From assembly GCF_032681285.1 (NCBI RefSeq), contig NZ_CP136336.1, positions 5,319,001 through 5,383,000 of the forward strand: a DNA stretch of 64,000 nucleotides. Direction: 5' to 3'. The translations under genes were made by a program, and so were the position numbers. The notes under the pieces are model-generated. The model did no database searches. It saw nothing but the letters and a program-made list of their open reading frames with translations, and had not been told where the DNA came from. Shown piece after piece: positions 25,616-34,999 of the stretch. The stretch comes from Piscinibacter gummiphilus. Its GTDB lineage: Bacteria > Pseudomonadota > Gammaproteobacteria > Burkholderiales > Burkholderiaceae_C. Positions within the stretch are counted from its first letter, which is position 1, and the number at the start of each line of letters is the position of its first letter.

Positions 25616-27067
25616 ATGACGACCCACACCCTCGACGAGAAGAAGCGCTGGACGGCACTCGCCGTGCTCTGCATCGGCGTGCTGATGATCGTGCTCGACA
25701 CGACCATCGTGAACGTGGCCCTGCCCTCGATCCGCGCCGACCTCGGCTTCACCGAAACCTCGCTGGTGTGGGTGGTCAACGCCTACATGCTCACCTTCGG
25801 CGGCTTCCTGCTGCTCGGCGGCCGGCTGGGTGACCTGTACGGCCACCGCAAGCTCTTCCTGCTGGGCCTCGTGCTCTTCACCGCCGCCTCGGCGGCCTGC
25901 GGGCTGGCCCAAGGCCAGGCGATGCTCATCGTCGCCCGCGCGGTGCAGGGCATCGGCGGTGCGGTGGTGTCGGCGGTGTCGCTCTCGCTGATCATGAATC
26001 TCTTCACCGCGCCGGCCGACCGCGCGAAGGCGATGGGCATCTACGGCTTCGTCTGCGCCGGTGGTGGCAGCGTCGGCGTTCTGCTGGGTGGCCTGCTCAC
26101 GAGCAGCCTCAACTGGCACTGGATCTTCCTCGTCAACCTGCCGATCGGCGTGCTGGTCTACGCACTCAGCATGGGGCTGCTGCCGAAAGGCCGCGGCCAA
26201 GCACATGGCGAGAAGCTCGACGTGGGCGGTGCCGTCACGGTGACGGTCGCGATGCTGCTCGCGGTCTACGCGGTGGTGAACGGCAACCAGGCCGGCTGGG
26301 GCTCCACGCAGACCCTGGGCCTGCTGGCCGCGGCGGTGGTGTTGCTGGGCGTCTTCGTCGTCATCGAATCGCGCGTGCAGCACCCGCTGATGCCGCTCAA
26401 GCTCTTCCGCTCACGCAACCTCGCCGTCTCGAACGTGGTGGGCGTGCTCTGGGCCGCCGGCATGTTCGCGTGGTTCTTCATCTCGGCGCTGTACCTGCAA
26501 CTGGTGCTCAACTACACGCCGATGCAGGTGGGTCTCGCCTTCCTGCCGTCGAACATCATCATGGCCATCTTCTCGCTGGGCATCTCGGCCAAGATGGTGA
26601 TGCGCTTCGGCCTGCGCAAGCCGCTCGCGGCGGGCCTCTTGATGGCCGCGGTAGGCCTGGCGCTCTTCGCCCGCGCGCCGGTCGATGGCCACTTCTGGGT
26701 CGACGTGCTGCCGGGCATGCTGCTGCTCGGCCTCGGTGCCGGCATCGCGTTCAACCCGGTGCTGCTGGCCGCGATGAGCGATGTGTCGCCGGCCGACTCG
26801 GGCCTGGCCTCGGGCATCGTGAACACCTCGTTCATGATGGGCGGCTCGCTGGGCCTGGCGGTGCTGGCGAGCCTGGCCGATGCGCGGCGCGATGCCTTGC
26901 TGTCGATGGGCGCGAGCACGCCGGTGGCGTTGAGTGGCGGGTATGCCATCGCATTCGTCGTCGGCGCGTGCTTTGCGGCTGCGGCGGGGTTGATCGGGGC
27001 GGGGCTGCTGCGGGTCGCGGGGCCTGTGGCGAACTCGCATGAGGCCGTGGGGTCTGCCACCGTTTGA
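25616..27067 (+). CDS. MFS drug exporter, DHA2/EmrB-QacA type
   Basis: The 483-residue protein has the fourteen-helix profile of DHA2 transporters. Diagnostic motifs are LDTTIVNVALPSI in helix 1 (motif D1), GRLGDLYGHRKLF (motif A) and the helix-5 motif C-like GGSVGVLLGGLLTS. These are proton-driven exporters of hydrophobic drugs or metabolites. It is probably co-transcribed with the VOC gene and repressed by the divergent HxlR regulator. The gene ends just before the palindromic elements at 27084-27347. Confidence 0.92.
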   Translation: MTTHTLDEKKRWTALAVLCIGVLMIVLDTTIVNVALPSIRADLGFTETSLVWVVNAYMLTFGGFLLLGGRLGDLYGHRKLFLLGLVLFTAASAACGLAQGQAMLIVARAVQGIGGAVVSAVSLSLIMNLFTAPADRAKAMGIYGFVCAGGGSVGVLLGGLLTSSLNWHWIFLVNLPIGVLVYALSMGLLPKGRGQAHGEKLDVGGAVTVTVAMLLAVYAVVNGNQAGWGSTQTLGLLAAAVVLLGVFVVIESRVQHPLMPLKLFRSRNLAVSNVVGVLWAAGMFAWFFISALYLQLVLNYTPMQVGLAFLPSNIIMAIFSLGISAKMVMRFGLRKPLAAGLLMAAVGLALFARAPVDGHFWVDVLPGMLLLGLGAGIAFNPVLLAAMSDVSPADSGLASGIVNTSFMMGGSLGLAVLASLADARRDALLSMGASTPVALSGGYAIAFVVGACFAAAAGLIGAGLLRVAGPVANSHEAVGSATV

Positions 27068-27083
27068 TTTGGGATCGGCGCGG

Positions 27084-27194
27084 GATCGTGCCGACGGGGT
27101 GCCCTGCTCCGCTCATGTCCCCCGCAAGAGATCACTCCCGTGATCTCTTGCTCCTCCTTTACTTCGCTGCGCAGGGCACCCCGTCGGCACGATC
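27084..27194 (+). repeat. Structured palindromic element, copy 1
   Basis: Perfect 23-bp outer arms lie at 27084-27106 and 27172-27194. Inside them is a 12-bp hairpin (27124-27135 with 27140-27151) whose loop is TCCC. It is flanked by the blocks GCTCCGCTCATGTCCCCCG (27106-27124) and CTCCTCCTTTACTTCGC (27151-27167). Copy 2 shares both blocks, the loop and the stem length, but its stem bases differ and remain fully paired. This covariation points to selection on a folded DNA or RNA. It lies between convergent genes and may also stop transcription. I know no named family for it. Confidence 0.8.
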
Positions 27195-27245
27195 TGCACC
27201 ATCGCGGCATGCATGCCTTTTCTTGGCATGCCACGCCGGTGGTTG

Positions 27246-27347
27246 GCCGGGGCCGATGGGTACCGCGAAGTAAAGGAGGAGAAGAAAACCGCGGGAGCGG
27301 TTTTCTTCGGGGGACATGAGCGGAGCCCGGTACCCATCGGCCCAGGC
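27246..27347 (-). repeat. Structured palindromic element, copy 2 (inverted)
   Basis: This copy lies in opposite orientation to copy 1, 51 bp away. Outer arms are 27250-27264 and 27329-27343 (15 bp perfect, extendable to 27246/27347 with mismatch). The inner 12-bp hairpin is 27281-27292 with 27297-27308, loop TCCC on the minus strand. The conserved blocks appear as complements at 27308-27326 and 27265-27281. Outer arms differ from copy 1 in sequence and length. The 51-bp spacer holds another small dyad, GGCATGC (27206) with GCATGCC (27226). Confidence 0.8.
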
Positions 27348-27358
27348 TCGCTCAGACC

Positions 27359-29473
27359 TCAGGAACTGAGCAGCTTGTCGAACGCCGCCATCTCCAGCGG
27401 ACGCCCAAACAAATAACCCTGGGCCAAATGGCAACCCGCGTTCTTCAGGTACTCAGCCTGCTCAGCCGTTTCGACACCCTCAGCCACCAGCGCCATGTTG
27501 AGCGAGCGCCCCACCGACACGATGGCCTTCACGAGCTCCGCACTCTTGCCGTTGTGCGGCAGCTCCGACACGAAGCTGCGGTCGATCTTGAGCGTCTGCA
27601 CCGGCAAGCGCGTGAGGTAGCCCAGCGCCGAGTACCCGGTGCCGAAGTCGTCGATGGCGATGGTGATGCCCATCGCGGCGAGCGCTTCCAGGCTCTGGCG
27701 CACACCTTCGCTGCCGTCGAGCAGCAGGCTTTCGGTGATCTCGAGTTCCAGCCATTCCGGCTTGCACGCACTGGCCGTCAACGCACCCTGCACCGCTTCC
27801 ACCAGGTTGTGCCCTTCGGCGAACTGGCGTGCCGACAGGTTCACCGCGATCTTCAGCGGGTCGGCCGCGCGCTCGCGGTTCCAGCTCGCCACTGCATGAC
27901 ACGACTCGTGCAGCGCCCAGGTGCCCATGCGCACGATGAGGCCGGTCTCTTCGGCCAGCGGAATGAAGCTCATCGGCGACACCATGCCGCGCTGCGGCTG
28001 GCACCAGCGCATCAGCGCCTCGGCGCCCACGAGCTTCTGCGTCGCGAGGTCGAACTTCGGCTGGTAGTGCAGCAGCAGCTCCTGCCGCTCCACCCCACGG
28101 CGCAGCTCGCTTTCCAGCATCAGGCGGTGTGAGGCCTGCGCGGTGAGCTGCGGCGAATAGAACTGGACGTTGTTGCGCCCGCGGGCCTTGGCGTGCGACA
28201 GCGCGGCGTCGGCGTGTTGCAAGAGCGCTTCGGCGCTGTTGCCGTCGCTCGGGTAGAGCGCCGCGCCGATGCTCGCGGTGACGAAGACATCGGTGCCGTT
28301 GAGATCGAAGGGGGCCGACAGCGCCTGCAGCAGCTTGCTCGCCACGCGCGCCAGCACGTCGGCCTGGCGCACCTCGGGGGCGAGGATGGCGAAGGCATCG
28401 CCGGTCAGGCGCGCCACCACGTCGGTCTCGCGCATCGAGTGCGAGAGGCGCGCGCCCACGAGCTTGAGCAGCTCGTCGCCGGCCGAGTGGCCGAGCGAGT
28501 CGTTGACCTTCTTGAACTGGTCGAGCCCCAGCATCAGCATGCCGAATTCGGCCGGGTGGCCCGGGCCGTTCATCTGCGCCAGCGCCTGGTGCATGCGCTC
28601 GATCAGCCAGCTGCGGTTGGGCAGCGCGGTGACGGGGTCGAAGAACGCGAGTGAATGCACTTGCCGGCGGTAGTCGCGCAGCTCGGTCACGTCCTGAATG
28701 GTGCCCAGCATGCGGCGCAGCTTGCCGGCGCCGTCGTACACGAGCTTGGCGCGGCCATGCAGCTCGCGCCGCTGGCCGGTGGCATCGGCTACGTGGTAGT
28801 CGTAGCGCAGCGAGGGCAGTCGGTCGCGCACCGCGCGCTTGAACATCTCGACCACCGCTTCGCGCTGCTCGACGGGGATCAATGCCGCCGCCTGGTCGAG
28901 GCCCGACGAGACGGTGGCGGTGTTGCTCATGCCGGTGATGCGCAGCGCCTCCGCGGAATAGACGGCGCGGTTGCGCTGGAAGTCCCATTCCCAGGAGCCG
29001 AAGTCGGCCATCTGCTGGGCTTCTTCGAGCCGGCCTTCGGCGGCGGTGAGTGCCACCGAGAGTTGCTGCGCGAGCGTCACGTCTTGCAGTGCGGCCACCA
29101 CCTGGCGCACCTTGCCGAACGGCGTGTATTCGACGACCGCGATGGTGCGCACATGGCGCAGCGCGCCGCTCGCCAGCACGCACGGGAGCTCCATCTCGAT
29201 GCGCCGCTGGCGTGCGCCCACCGCGTCGCTCCACGCCGCCATGAGGGCGGCCTGGCGGCTGCGCCGCACCATCGCGAGCAGGCCGCGCACGGTCGGCGTG
29301 TCGGTGGCGCGCAGGCCGAGGATGGCGAGTGCCACGGGCGTGCCGTGCAGGGCGCCGGTGTCGTCCCAGCTCAGGTGGCCGATGGCATCGAGCCCATGCG
29401 CCGCCTCTTCGTACAAGGCATCGAGGGCGCGCGCTGGGAGCAGCGCGTCCAGGGCTTGTGGTTCGGGGTGCAT
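27359..29473 (-). CDS. PAS-GGDEF(degenerate)-EAL phosphodiesterase
   Basis: The 704-residue soluble protein has two PAS-like modules (about 20-130 and 150-265), a GGDEF domain and an EAL domain. The GGDEF signature reads TGDAF, so cyclase activity is unlikely, but an RxxD motif (RETD) lies five residues before it, as in the inhibitory c-di-GMP site. The EAL domain keeps the catalytic set: GAEALMRW, NLSARQ, ELEITES, DDFGTG, KIDRSF and EGVET, so c-di-GMP hydrolysis is expected. The start MHPEPQALDALL was chosen; 21 upstream in-frame residues look spurious. It ends 12 bp from palindromic element copy 2. Confidence 0.9.
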   Translation of the reverse strand: MHPEPQALDALLPARALDALYEEAAHGLDAIGHLSWDDTGALHGTPVALAILGLRATDTPTVRGLLAMVRRSRQAALMAAWSDAVGARQRRIEMELPCVLASGALRHVRTIAVVEYTPFGKVRQVVAALQDVTLAQQLSVALTAAEGRLEEAQQMADFGSWEWDFQRNRAVYSAEALRITGMSNTATVSSGLDQAAALIPVEQREAVVEMFKRAVRDRLPSLRYDYHVADATGQRRELHGRAKLVYDGAGKLRRMLGTIQDVTELRDYRRQVHSLAFFDPVTALPNRSWLIERMHQALAQMNGPGHPAEFGMLMLGLDQFKKVNDSLGHSAGDELLKLVGARLSHSMRETDVVARLTGDAFAILAPEVRQADVLARVASKLLQALSAPFDLNGTDVFVTASIGAALYPSDGNSAEALLQHADAALSHAKARGRNNVQFYSPQLTAQASHRLMLESELRRGVERQELLLHYQPKFDLATQKLVGAEALMRWCQPQRGMVSPMSFIPLAEETGLIVRMGTWALHESCHAVASWNRERAADPLKIAVNLSARQFAEGHNLVEAVQGALTASACKPEWLELEITESLLLDGSEGVRQSLEALAAMGITIAIDDFGTGYSALGYLTRLPVQTLKIDRSFVSELPHNGKSAELVKAIVSVGRSLNMALVAEGVETAEQAEYLKNAGCHLAQGYLFGRPLEMAAFDKLLSS

Positions 29474-29710
29474 GGTCACTTGGAATTGTGTGGTTGGGGC
29501 CTGAGCGCAGTCGCTATGGTCGGGGCGGCGCGTCACTTGCGCCAGCTTTTCAGCATGGGTGTGCTAACAGAAACCAGCGACGCGTGAGTTGATTCACGAC
29601 AGCGTTGTCACACGCACGACACCCCGCACCCTGGAAGTCCTTGAGTGACATGCCAGGCCAAACGCCGCAACATGGTCAGTGCCCGTTCACTCCAAATGGC
29701 TCTGCCCAAG

Positions 29711-30862
29711 ATGTCACGACTGCAGCAAGCGCTGACCCTGCGCGGCTTGACGCTTCGCAACCGCATCGTCATTGCGCCGATGTGCACCTACTCGGCCACC
29801 GACGGCGTGGCGAGCGACTTCCACCTCGTGCACCTCGGGCGCTACGCGCTCGGCGGTGCGGGGCTGGTGTTCGTGGAAGCGACCGCAGTGCAGCCCGAAG
29901 GCCGCATCACGCACGGCGACCTCGGGCTCTGGGACGACGCGCAGGTCGAGCCACTCGCCCGCATCGCACGTTTCCTCAAGGCGCATGGGTCGACACCGGC
30001 CATCCAGCTCGCGCACGCCGGCCGCAAGGCCAGCATGCAGCGGCCCTGGCAGGGCAACGGGCCGATGGACGCGAGCGACACCGCGCGCGGCGAAGTGCCC
30101 TGGCGCGTGATCGCGCCGAGCGCGATGGCCGTGGAGCCCGGCTGGCTGATGCCGCGCGAGATGAGCCTGGGCGACATCGAGAAGCTCAAGGGCGATTTCG
30201 TCTCCGCCGCCGAGCGTGCGTTGAAGGCCGGCTTCGAGGTGCTGGAGATGCACAACGCGCACGGCTACCTGCTGCATTCCTTTCTGTCGCCCATCACCAA
30301 CCAGCGCACCGATGCGTACGGTGGTGACCTCGCTGGCCGCATGCGCCTGCCACTCGAAGTGGCCACGCTGCTGCGCGCGGCCTGGCCGCAGCACCTGCCA
30401 CTCTTCGTGCGCATCTCGTCGGTGGATGCGGTGGAGCACGGCTGGTCGATCGACGACAGCGTGGCCTATGCGAAAGCGCTGAAGAAGATCGGCGTCGACG
30501 TGATCGACTGCTCGTCGGGCGGCATCACGACTTCACCCACCGCTTCGGCGGTGCCACGCGAATACGGCTTCCAGTTGCCCTATGCCAAGGCCGTGCGGCA
30601 AGGTGCCGGCATCGCGACGATGGCCGTCGGCCTCATCGTCGACCCCCACCAGGCCGAGCGGGCACTCGAAGACGGCAGCGCCGACCTCGCGGCCATTGCA
30701 CGCCAGGCCCTCGAAGACCCGAACTGGCCGGCCAAGGCGCTCACCGCACTGGAAGCCGACCAGCCTGCCCACGAGCGCTACACGCATTGGCTGCCGCCCT
30801 ACGGCTGGTGGCTCGCACGCCGCGCCAAGCTCATCGACCGGCTCGGCGCGTGGCGCGGCTGA
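29711..30862 (+). CDS. Old-yellow-enzyme NADH:flavin oxidoreductase, YqjM/XenA-like
   Basis: The FMN-dependent ene-reductase of about 383 residues reduces activated C=C bonds of enals, enones or nitro compounds in the cytoplasm. It has the thermophilic-like OYE signatures IAPMCTYSA (flavin-site Cys), QLAHAGRKAS, LHSFLSPITNQRTDAYGG and a C-terminal RQALEDPNWP. The start is uncertain: in-frame ATGs exist at 29645, 29672, 29696 and 29711 with no strong ribosome site; 29711 gives the usual family N terminus MSRLQQALTLRGLTLRNR. The following Bug-type gene is 38 bp away. Confidence 0.9.
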   Translation: MSRLQQALTLRGLTLRNRIVIAPMCTYSATDGVASDFHLVHLGRYALGGAGLVFVEATAVQPEGRITHGDLGLWDDAQVEPLARIARFLKAHGSTPAIQLAHAGRKASMQRPWQGNGPMDASDTARGEVPWRVIAPSAMAVEPGWLMPREMSLGDIEKLKGDFVSAAERALKAGFEVLEMHNAHGYLLHSFLSPITNQRTDAYGGDLAGRMRLPLEVATLLRAAWPQHLPLFVRISSVDAVEHGWSIDDSVAYAKALKKIGVDVIDCSSGGITTSPTASAVPREYGFQLPYAKAVRQGAGIATMAVGLIVDPHQAERALEDGSADLAAIARQALEDPNWPAKALTALEADQPAHERYTHWLPPYGWWLARRAKLIDRLGAWRG

Positions 30863-30900
30863 TCACGAACGACCCCTCACGACACCACAGGAGACACCCC

Positions 30901-31860
30901 ATGCTGATGAAAGCCATCACCCTTGCCGCGATGACCCTGGCCACCTCGGGCGCGATGGCGCAGGCCTACCCCGACAAGCCCATCCACATCGTCGTGACCT
31001 TCACCACCGGCGGCGCGCCCGACATCATCGCCCGCCTCATCGGCGAGAAGCTCACCGCCGCGTGGAACGTGCCGACCATCATCGACAACAAGCCCGGCGC
31101 AGGCGGCAACACCGGCGCCGACGCGGTGGCCAAGTCGCCGGCCGACGGCTACACGGTGGTGGTGGGCACGGTGGGCACGCACTCGATCAACGGCGCGCTC
31201 TACAAGAAGATGCCCTACGACATGGTGAAGGACTTCACCCCCATCACCCTGCTCGCCACCACGCCCAACCTGCTCGTGATCAACAACGACGTGCCGGCGA
31301 AGAACGTCAAGGAGCTCGTCGCGCTGGGCAAGAAGGACGGCAAGATGACCTTCGCCTCCTCCGGCTCGGGCACCTCGATCCACGTCTCGGGCGAACTCTT
31401 CAAGAGCATGACCGGCATGCCGATGGAGCACATCCCGTACAAGGGCCGCGCCGGCGCGATCCCCGACCTGCTGGGTGGGCGTGTGACGATGATGTTCGAC
31501 AACATGCCGTCGAGCCTGCCGCTGGTGAAGGAAGGCAAGCTGCGCGCGATCGGCGTGACGAGCGCCAAGCGCTCGGCCGCCGCACCCGACATCCCGACCA
31601 TCGCCGAGCAGGGCCTGCCCGGCTTCGAGGCGGTGTCGTGGTTCGCGCTCTTCGGCCCGGCCAACATGCCCAAGGCGGTGACCGACAAGCTCTCGGCCGA
31701 GGTCGGCAAGATCATGAAGTCGCCCGAGGTGAGCAAGAAGCTGCTCGACATCGGCCTGGAGCCCGCGCCCGGCACGCCGGCCGAACTGGCGGCCTACCAG
31801 CAGAAGGAAATCACCAAGTGGGCGAAGGTGGTGAAGGACTCGGGCGCGACGGTCGACTGA
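30901..31860 (+). CDS. Bug/TTT-family periplasmic solute-binding protein
   Basis: The 319-residue protein has a signal peptide (MLMKAITLAAMTLATSGAMAQ, cut before AYPDKP) and the Bug fold typical of Burkholderiales: YPDKPIHIVVTFTTGGAPDIIAR, then DNKPGAGGNTGADAVAKSPADG. These proteins bind small carboxylates or aromatic acids, usually for tripartite tricarboxylate transporters; no TctA/TctB gene is present nearby, so it is an orphan as is common. AGGAG at 30889-30893 is the ribosome site. Confidence 0.92.
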   Translation: MLMKAITLAAMTLATSGAMAQAYPDKPIHIVVTFTTGGAPDIIARLIGEKLTAAWNVPTIIDNKPGAGGNTGADAVAKSPADGYTVVVGTVGTHSINGALYKKMPYDMVKDFTPITLLATTPNLLVINNDVPAKNVKELVALGKKDGKMTFASSGSGTSIHVSGELFKSMTGMPMEHIPYKGRAGAIPDLLGGRVTMMFDNMPSSLPLVKEGKLRAIGVTSAKRSAAAPDIPTIAEQGLPGFEAVSWFALFGPANMPKAVTDKLSAEVGKIMKSPEVSKKLLDIGLEPAPGTPAELAAYQQKEITKWAKVVKDSGATVD

Positions 31861-31864
31861 AGTC

Positions 31865-33814
31865 TCAGGCCGGCAGCACCGAGGGCGTGGCCTCGCCCTC
31901 TTCGTCACCGGCGTCGTTTACCACCGGCTCGGGCGCGACGCGTGACACCACGCGTGACACCACACAGTTGCGCCCGCCGTCTTTCGCCGCATAGAGCGCC
32001 TCGTCGGCCCGGCGCAGCAGCGAGCTGAGCGTGTCGCCGGGCGCGAGCCGCGTCACGCCCACGCTGATGGTGACGCTGCGGCCCGGCGTGTGGCGCGACA
32101 CATCGAGTGCGGCCACACGCTCGCGGAAGCGCTCGGCGGCCACCAGCGCGTCGTCGAGCGACACCTTGGGCAGCACGGCGATGAACTCCTCGCCGCCGAA
32201 GCGTGACAGGCAGGCCGCCGGGCTTTTCACGTCGCCGCCGATCGCCCGCACGGCCTCGGCCACGGCGCGCAGGATCTGGTCGCCGGCCAGGTGACCGTGG
32301 TTGTCGTTGATGGCCTTGAAGAGGTCGATGTCGGCGAGCAGCAGCGCGCAGTTCGGCTCGGCCTTGGCCATCTGCGCTTCGAGTTCGGTGAGTGCGGCAC
32401 GGCGATTCGGCAGGCCGGTGAGTTCGTCGGTCATCGCGAGGCCGCGCATGGTGGCGCTCGTGCGCCGGTGGCGCCACAGCAGCACGCCCAGCACCACGAG
32501 CAGGATGCCGGCGAGCACGATCACCGCGCTCAGCAGGCGGCCGGCCAGGCGCTCCTGCACCAACGCGTGCTCGGTGACCTTCTGCGACTGCTGCAGGAGC
32601 GCCATCTCGCGGTCGCGCGCCGCGTTGTCGTATTCCACCTTGAGCGTGGCGAAACGCTCGTCGAGCTGGCGTGTGAGCACCTGGTCGGTGGCGGCCTTGA
32701 AGCGCGACTGCTGCTCGAAGGCGCCGCGCCAGTCGCCCATCTCGGCGAGCGTCTGCGAGAGCGCGCCGTGGGTGGCGGCCTGCTCGGCGAGCGACTCGCC
32801 GTCGCTGAACACCTTGAGCGCTTCGTGCAGCGCCGCGGCGCTCTCGGGCAATCGGTGCAGCAGGCGCAGCGCGATGCCGCGCTGCAGCTGGATCTGCGCC
32901 CGCAGGCGGGCGTCGGGCAGGGTCTTCTGCACCTCGGTGGCCTGGTCGAGCAGCGCCAGCGCCACGGTGGGCTCGTTGCGCGCGTTTTGCACCGCGGCCT
33001 GGCCGCGCAGCGCGTAGGCGATGCCGCGCGGGTAGCTCAGCTCGCGGCTGAGCTTGAGCACGCTGTCGAAGGCCTGCTGGGCGGCGTCCCACTCGCGCAG
33101 GTTCTCGAGCGAGCGGCCGAGGTTGTATTGCGTCACCGCCTGCTCGCGCTGCAGGCCGGCCGCGGCCTGCGCCTTCAGCGCCGACTCGTAGTAGTGCCGC
33201 GCCTGCACATGGTCGCCCATGCGGTTGTAGAGGATGGCAATCGTGTTCTCGACCGTGAGCGCGTGGAACGGCATCTGCAGACGCTCGAACAGCGCCCGCG
33301 ATCGCTTGAGGTCGGCCAGGCCGCTCGCGAACTCGCCGCGCACGCCGCGCAGGTGGCCGCGGTTGAAGAGCGCGTCGGCCTGCATCTCGTCGTCTTGCGT
33401 CTTTTCAGCGAGGGCCACTTGCTGTTCGTAGAGCTCGATGGCGCGGGTGTTCTCGCCTGCGGCTTCCTGCAGCGTGCCTTCGCAGCCCAGCACCCCGGCA
33501 GCAAGACCGCGACGCTTGAGCTGCGGCAACAGCGCGCGCGCCTCGGCCACGTGGCGCTGGGCGGCGGCGCCGTCACGCTCGGAGTGGTAGTCGCAGAGCA
33601 GCAAGTGGGCGCGCACCTGCAGGTCGGCATCGGGAAGGCCCGCCAATTGCTGGAGCGCTTGCTCGGCGAGCTTGCGGCTGCGCTCGGGGTCGACCTTCAC
33701 TTGTGCCTGGCTCTGCTCGACGAGGCCCCGCAGCCCGGCCGCCGCATCGTTCGCCGCGCCCACGCTCGGCCACAGGACCGACCACAACACCAGGAGAGAA
33801 ACGACGTGACGCAC
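31865..33814 (-). CDS. TPR-membrane-GGDEF diguanylate cyclase
   Basis: The protein of about 649 residues has a signal peptide (VVSLLVLWSVLWPSVGAA), a periplasmic array of TPR-like helices (about 40-395), one membrane helix (LLSAVIVLAGILLVVLGVLLW) and a C-terminal GGDEF domain. The active-site motif is RFGGEEF, so c-di-GMP synthesis is likely. No RxxD inhibitory site is seen before it. A longer frame starts with ATG 33886, only 5 bp from the divergent acetyltransferase gene. The GTG at 33814 gives a better signal peptide and leaves promoter room, so it is preferred, with some doubt. Confidence 0.87.
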   Translation of the reverse strand: MRHVVSLLVLWSVLWPSVGAANDAAAGLRGLVEQSQAQVKVDPERSRKLAEQALQQLAGLPDADLQVRAHLLLCDYHSERDGAAAQRHVAEARALLPQLKRRGLAAGVLGCEGTLQEAAGENTRAIELYEQQVALAEKTQDDEMQADALFNRGHLRGVRGEFASGLADLKRSRALFERLQMPFHALTVENTIAILYNRMGDHVQARHYYESALKAQAAAGLQREQAVTQYNLGRSLENLREWDAAQQAFDSVLKLSRELSYPRGIAYALRGQAAVQNARNEPTVALALLDQATEVQKTLPDARLRAQIQLQRGIALRLLHRLPESAAALHEALKVFSDGESLAEQAATHGALSQTLAEMGDWRGAFEQQSRFKAATDQVLTRQLDERFATLKVEYDNAARDREMALLQQSQKVTEHALVQERLAGRLLSAVIVLAGILLVVLGVLLWRHRRTSATMRGLAMTDELTGLPNRRAALTELEAQMAKAEPNCALLLADIDLFKAINDNHGHLAGDQILRAVAEAVRAIGGDVKSPAACLSRFGGEEFIAVLPKVSLDDALVAAERFRERVAALDVSRHTPGRSVTISVGVTRLAPGDTLSSLLRRADEALYAAKDGGRNCVVSRVVSRVAPEPVVNDAGDEEGEATPSVLPA

Positions 33815-33891
33815 GAGCGATCGCAAGAGATGGACGGAAGACGAAGAAACCGGATTGTCGCTTTGCACCGGCTGGCACAGAATCAACGGCC

Positions 33892-34362
33892 ATGATCACC
33901 GAAAGCGACATCGGTCTGGCCGTGCCCGACGACGCGGTGGCCATTGCCGCGCTGTCGCGGCGGGTGATCGAGCATGGCCTCGAATGGCGCTGGACACCCC
34001 AGCGCGTGCTGGCCAGCATGGCCGACGCCGACACCAACGTGGTCGTCGCTCGCCAGTTCAACGACCTGCTCGGCTTCGCGGTGATGCGCTACGCCGACGA
34101 GGAAGCGCACCTGCTGCTGCTCGCCACCCAGCCGCGCTGCCGCCGCCAGGGCGTGGGCAGCATGCTGCTGGCCTGGCTGGAGAGCACGCTGCAAGTGGCC
34201 GGCATCCGCACGATCAAGCTCGAGACGCGCAGCGGCAACGCCGGGGCGCGCGCCTTCTACAAGCACCACGGCTTCGTCGAGCACGACCGGCGCAGCGGCT
34301 ATTACCAGGGCGTCGAAGACGCGGTGCGCTACCTCAAGCAGCTCGGGCTGCCCGACGCCTGA
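33892..34362 (+). CDS. GNAT-family N-acetyltransferase
   Basis: The 156-residue protein shows the GNAT acetyl-CoA site as LATQPRCRRQGVGSMLLAWLE (Q/RxxGxG/A pattern RRQGVG) and the later GNAGARAFYKHHGFVEHDR. It transfers an acetyl group to an unknown amine. It is divergent from the TPR-GGDEF gene and is followed 13 bp later by a convergent methyltransferase gene. Confidence 0.88.
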   Translation: MITESDIGLAVPDDAVAIAALSRRVIEHGLEWRWTPQRVLASMADADTNVVVARQFNDLLGFAVMRYADEEAHLLLLATQPRCRRQGVGSMLLAWLESTLQVAGIRTIKLETRSGNAGARAFYKHHGFVEHDRRSGYYQGVEDAVRYLKQLGLPDA

Positions 34363-34375
34363 GAGCTCCTTCCGG

Positions 34376-34999
34376 TCAGCGGGCCTGGTGCAGCACCAGC
34401 CCGCCCTTCAGCAGCAACTGCTCGATGTCGGTGAAGCCCGCCGCCCGCAAGGCCTCGCGCTGCTCGTCGACCGTCATGTAGAGCCGGTCGTTGGTCATGC
34501 CACCCTCGCCGAAGAAGTGGTCGCAGACGAGGTAGCTGCCACCCGGCAAGAGCCGCTCGCGGGCCTGCGCGTGCAAGCCGCTCGCGTAGCGCTTGTGCCG
34601 CAACTCGTGCACCGCCTGGTGGGTGACGATGAAGTGGAATTCTCCGAGCCCGTCACCCCACTGCGGGTCGCGCAGGTCGCGCACGAGGAAGTCGACCCGC
34701 CCCGCGTGGGCCGCCAGGCGTTCGCGCGCCATCACCTGCATTGGCACCGAGAAGTCGAGCGCGACATAGTCGAGATCTGCCCGCACAGCGAGCAGGCGCT
34801 CGGCCAGAAAACCCGGGCCGGAGCCGAGTTCGAGCACGCGGCAGGGCGAGCCCGCATGCGCGGCGATCATCTCGGCAAACGCCGAGAAGAAATCGGCGCG
34901 CCACGGGCGCACCACCATCGCGGCCTCGGTCCATTGCTGCGCGTGCGCCGCTTCGCGGAAATCGACGGTCACCGGCACGTCGTCGTTGAAGAGGCTCAT
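34376..34999 (-). CDS. Class I SAM-dependent methyltransferase
   Basis: The 207-residue protein has SAM-binding motif I as VLELGSGPGFLAERLL and an acidic residue in DYVALDFSVPM, with motif IV-like FHFIVTHQAVHELRHKR. Its substrate is unknown. It overlaps the upstream PLP-enzyme gene by 4 bp (ATGA), so the two are translationally coupled, suggesting a common pathway. Confidence 0.87.
   Translation of the reverse strand: MSLFNDDVPVTVDFREAAHAQQWTEAAMVVRPWRADFFSAFAEMIAAHAGSPCRVLELGSGPGFLAERLLAVRADLDYVALDFSVPMQVMARERLAAHAGRVDFLVRDLRDPQWGDGLGEFHFIVTHQAVHELRHKRYASGLHAQARERLLPGGSYLVCDHFFGEGGMTNDRLYMTVDEQREALRAAGFTDIEQLLLKGGLVLHQAR

Noticed and set aside
27115..27336. Small frames in both palindromic copies encoding similar peptides (MSP....SR..LLLLYFA)
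   Set aside because: The peptide similarity follows directly from the conserved DNA blocks and equal hairpin length, and no ribosome site precedes them. Structure explains the conservation better than coding.
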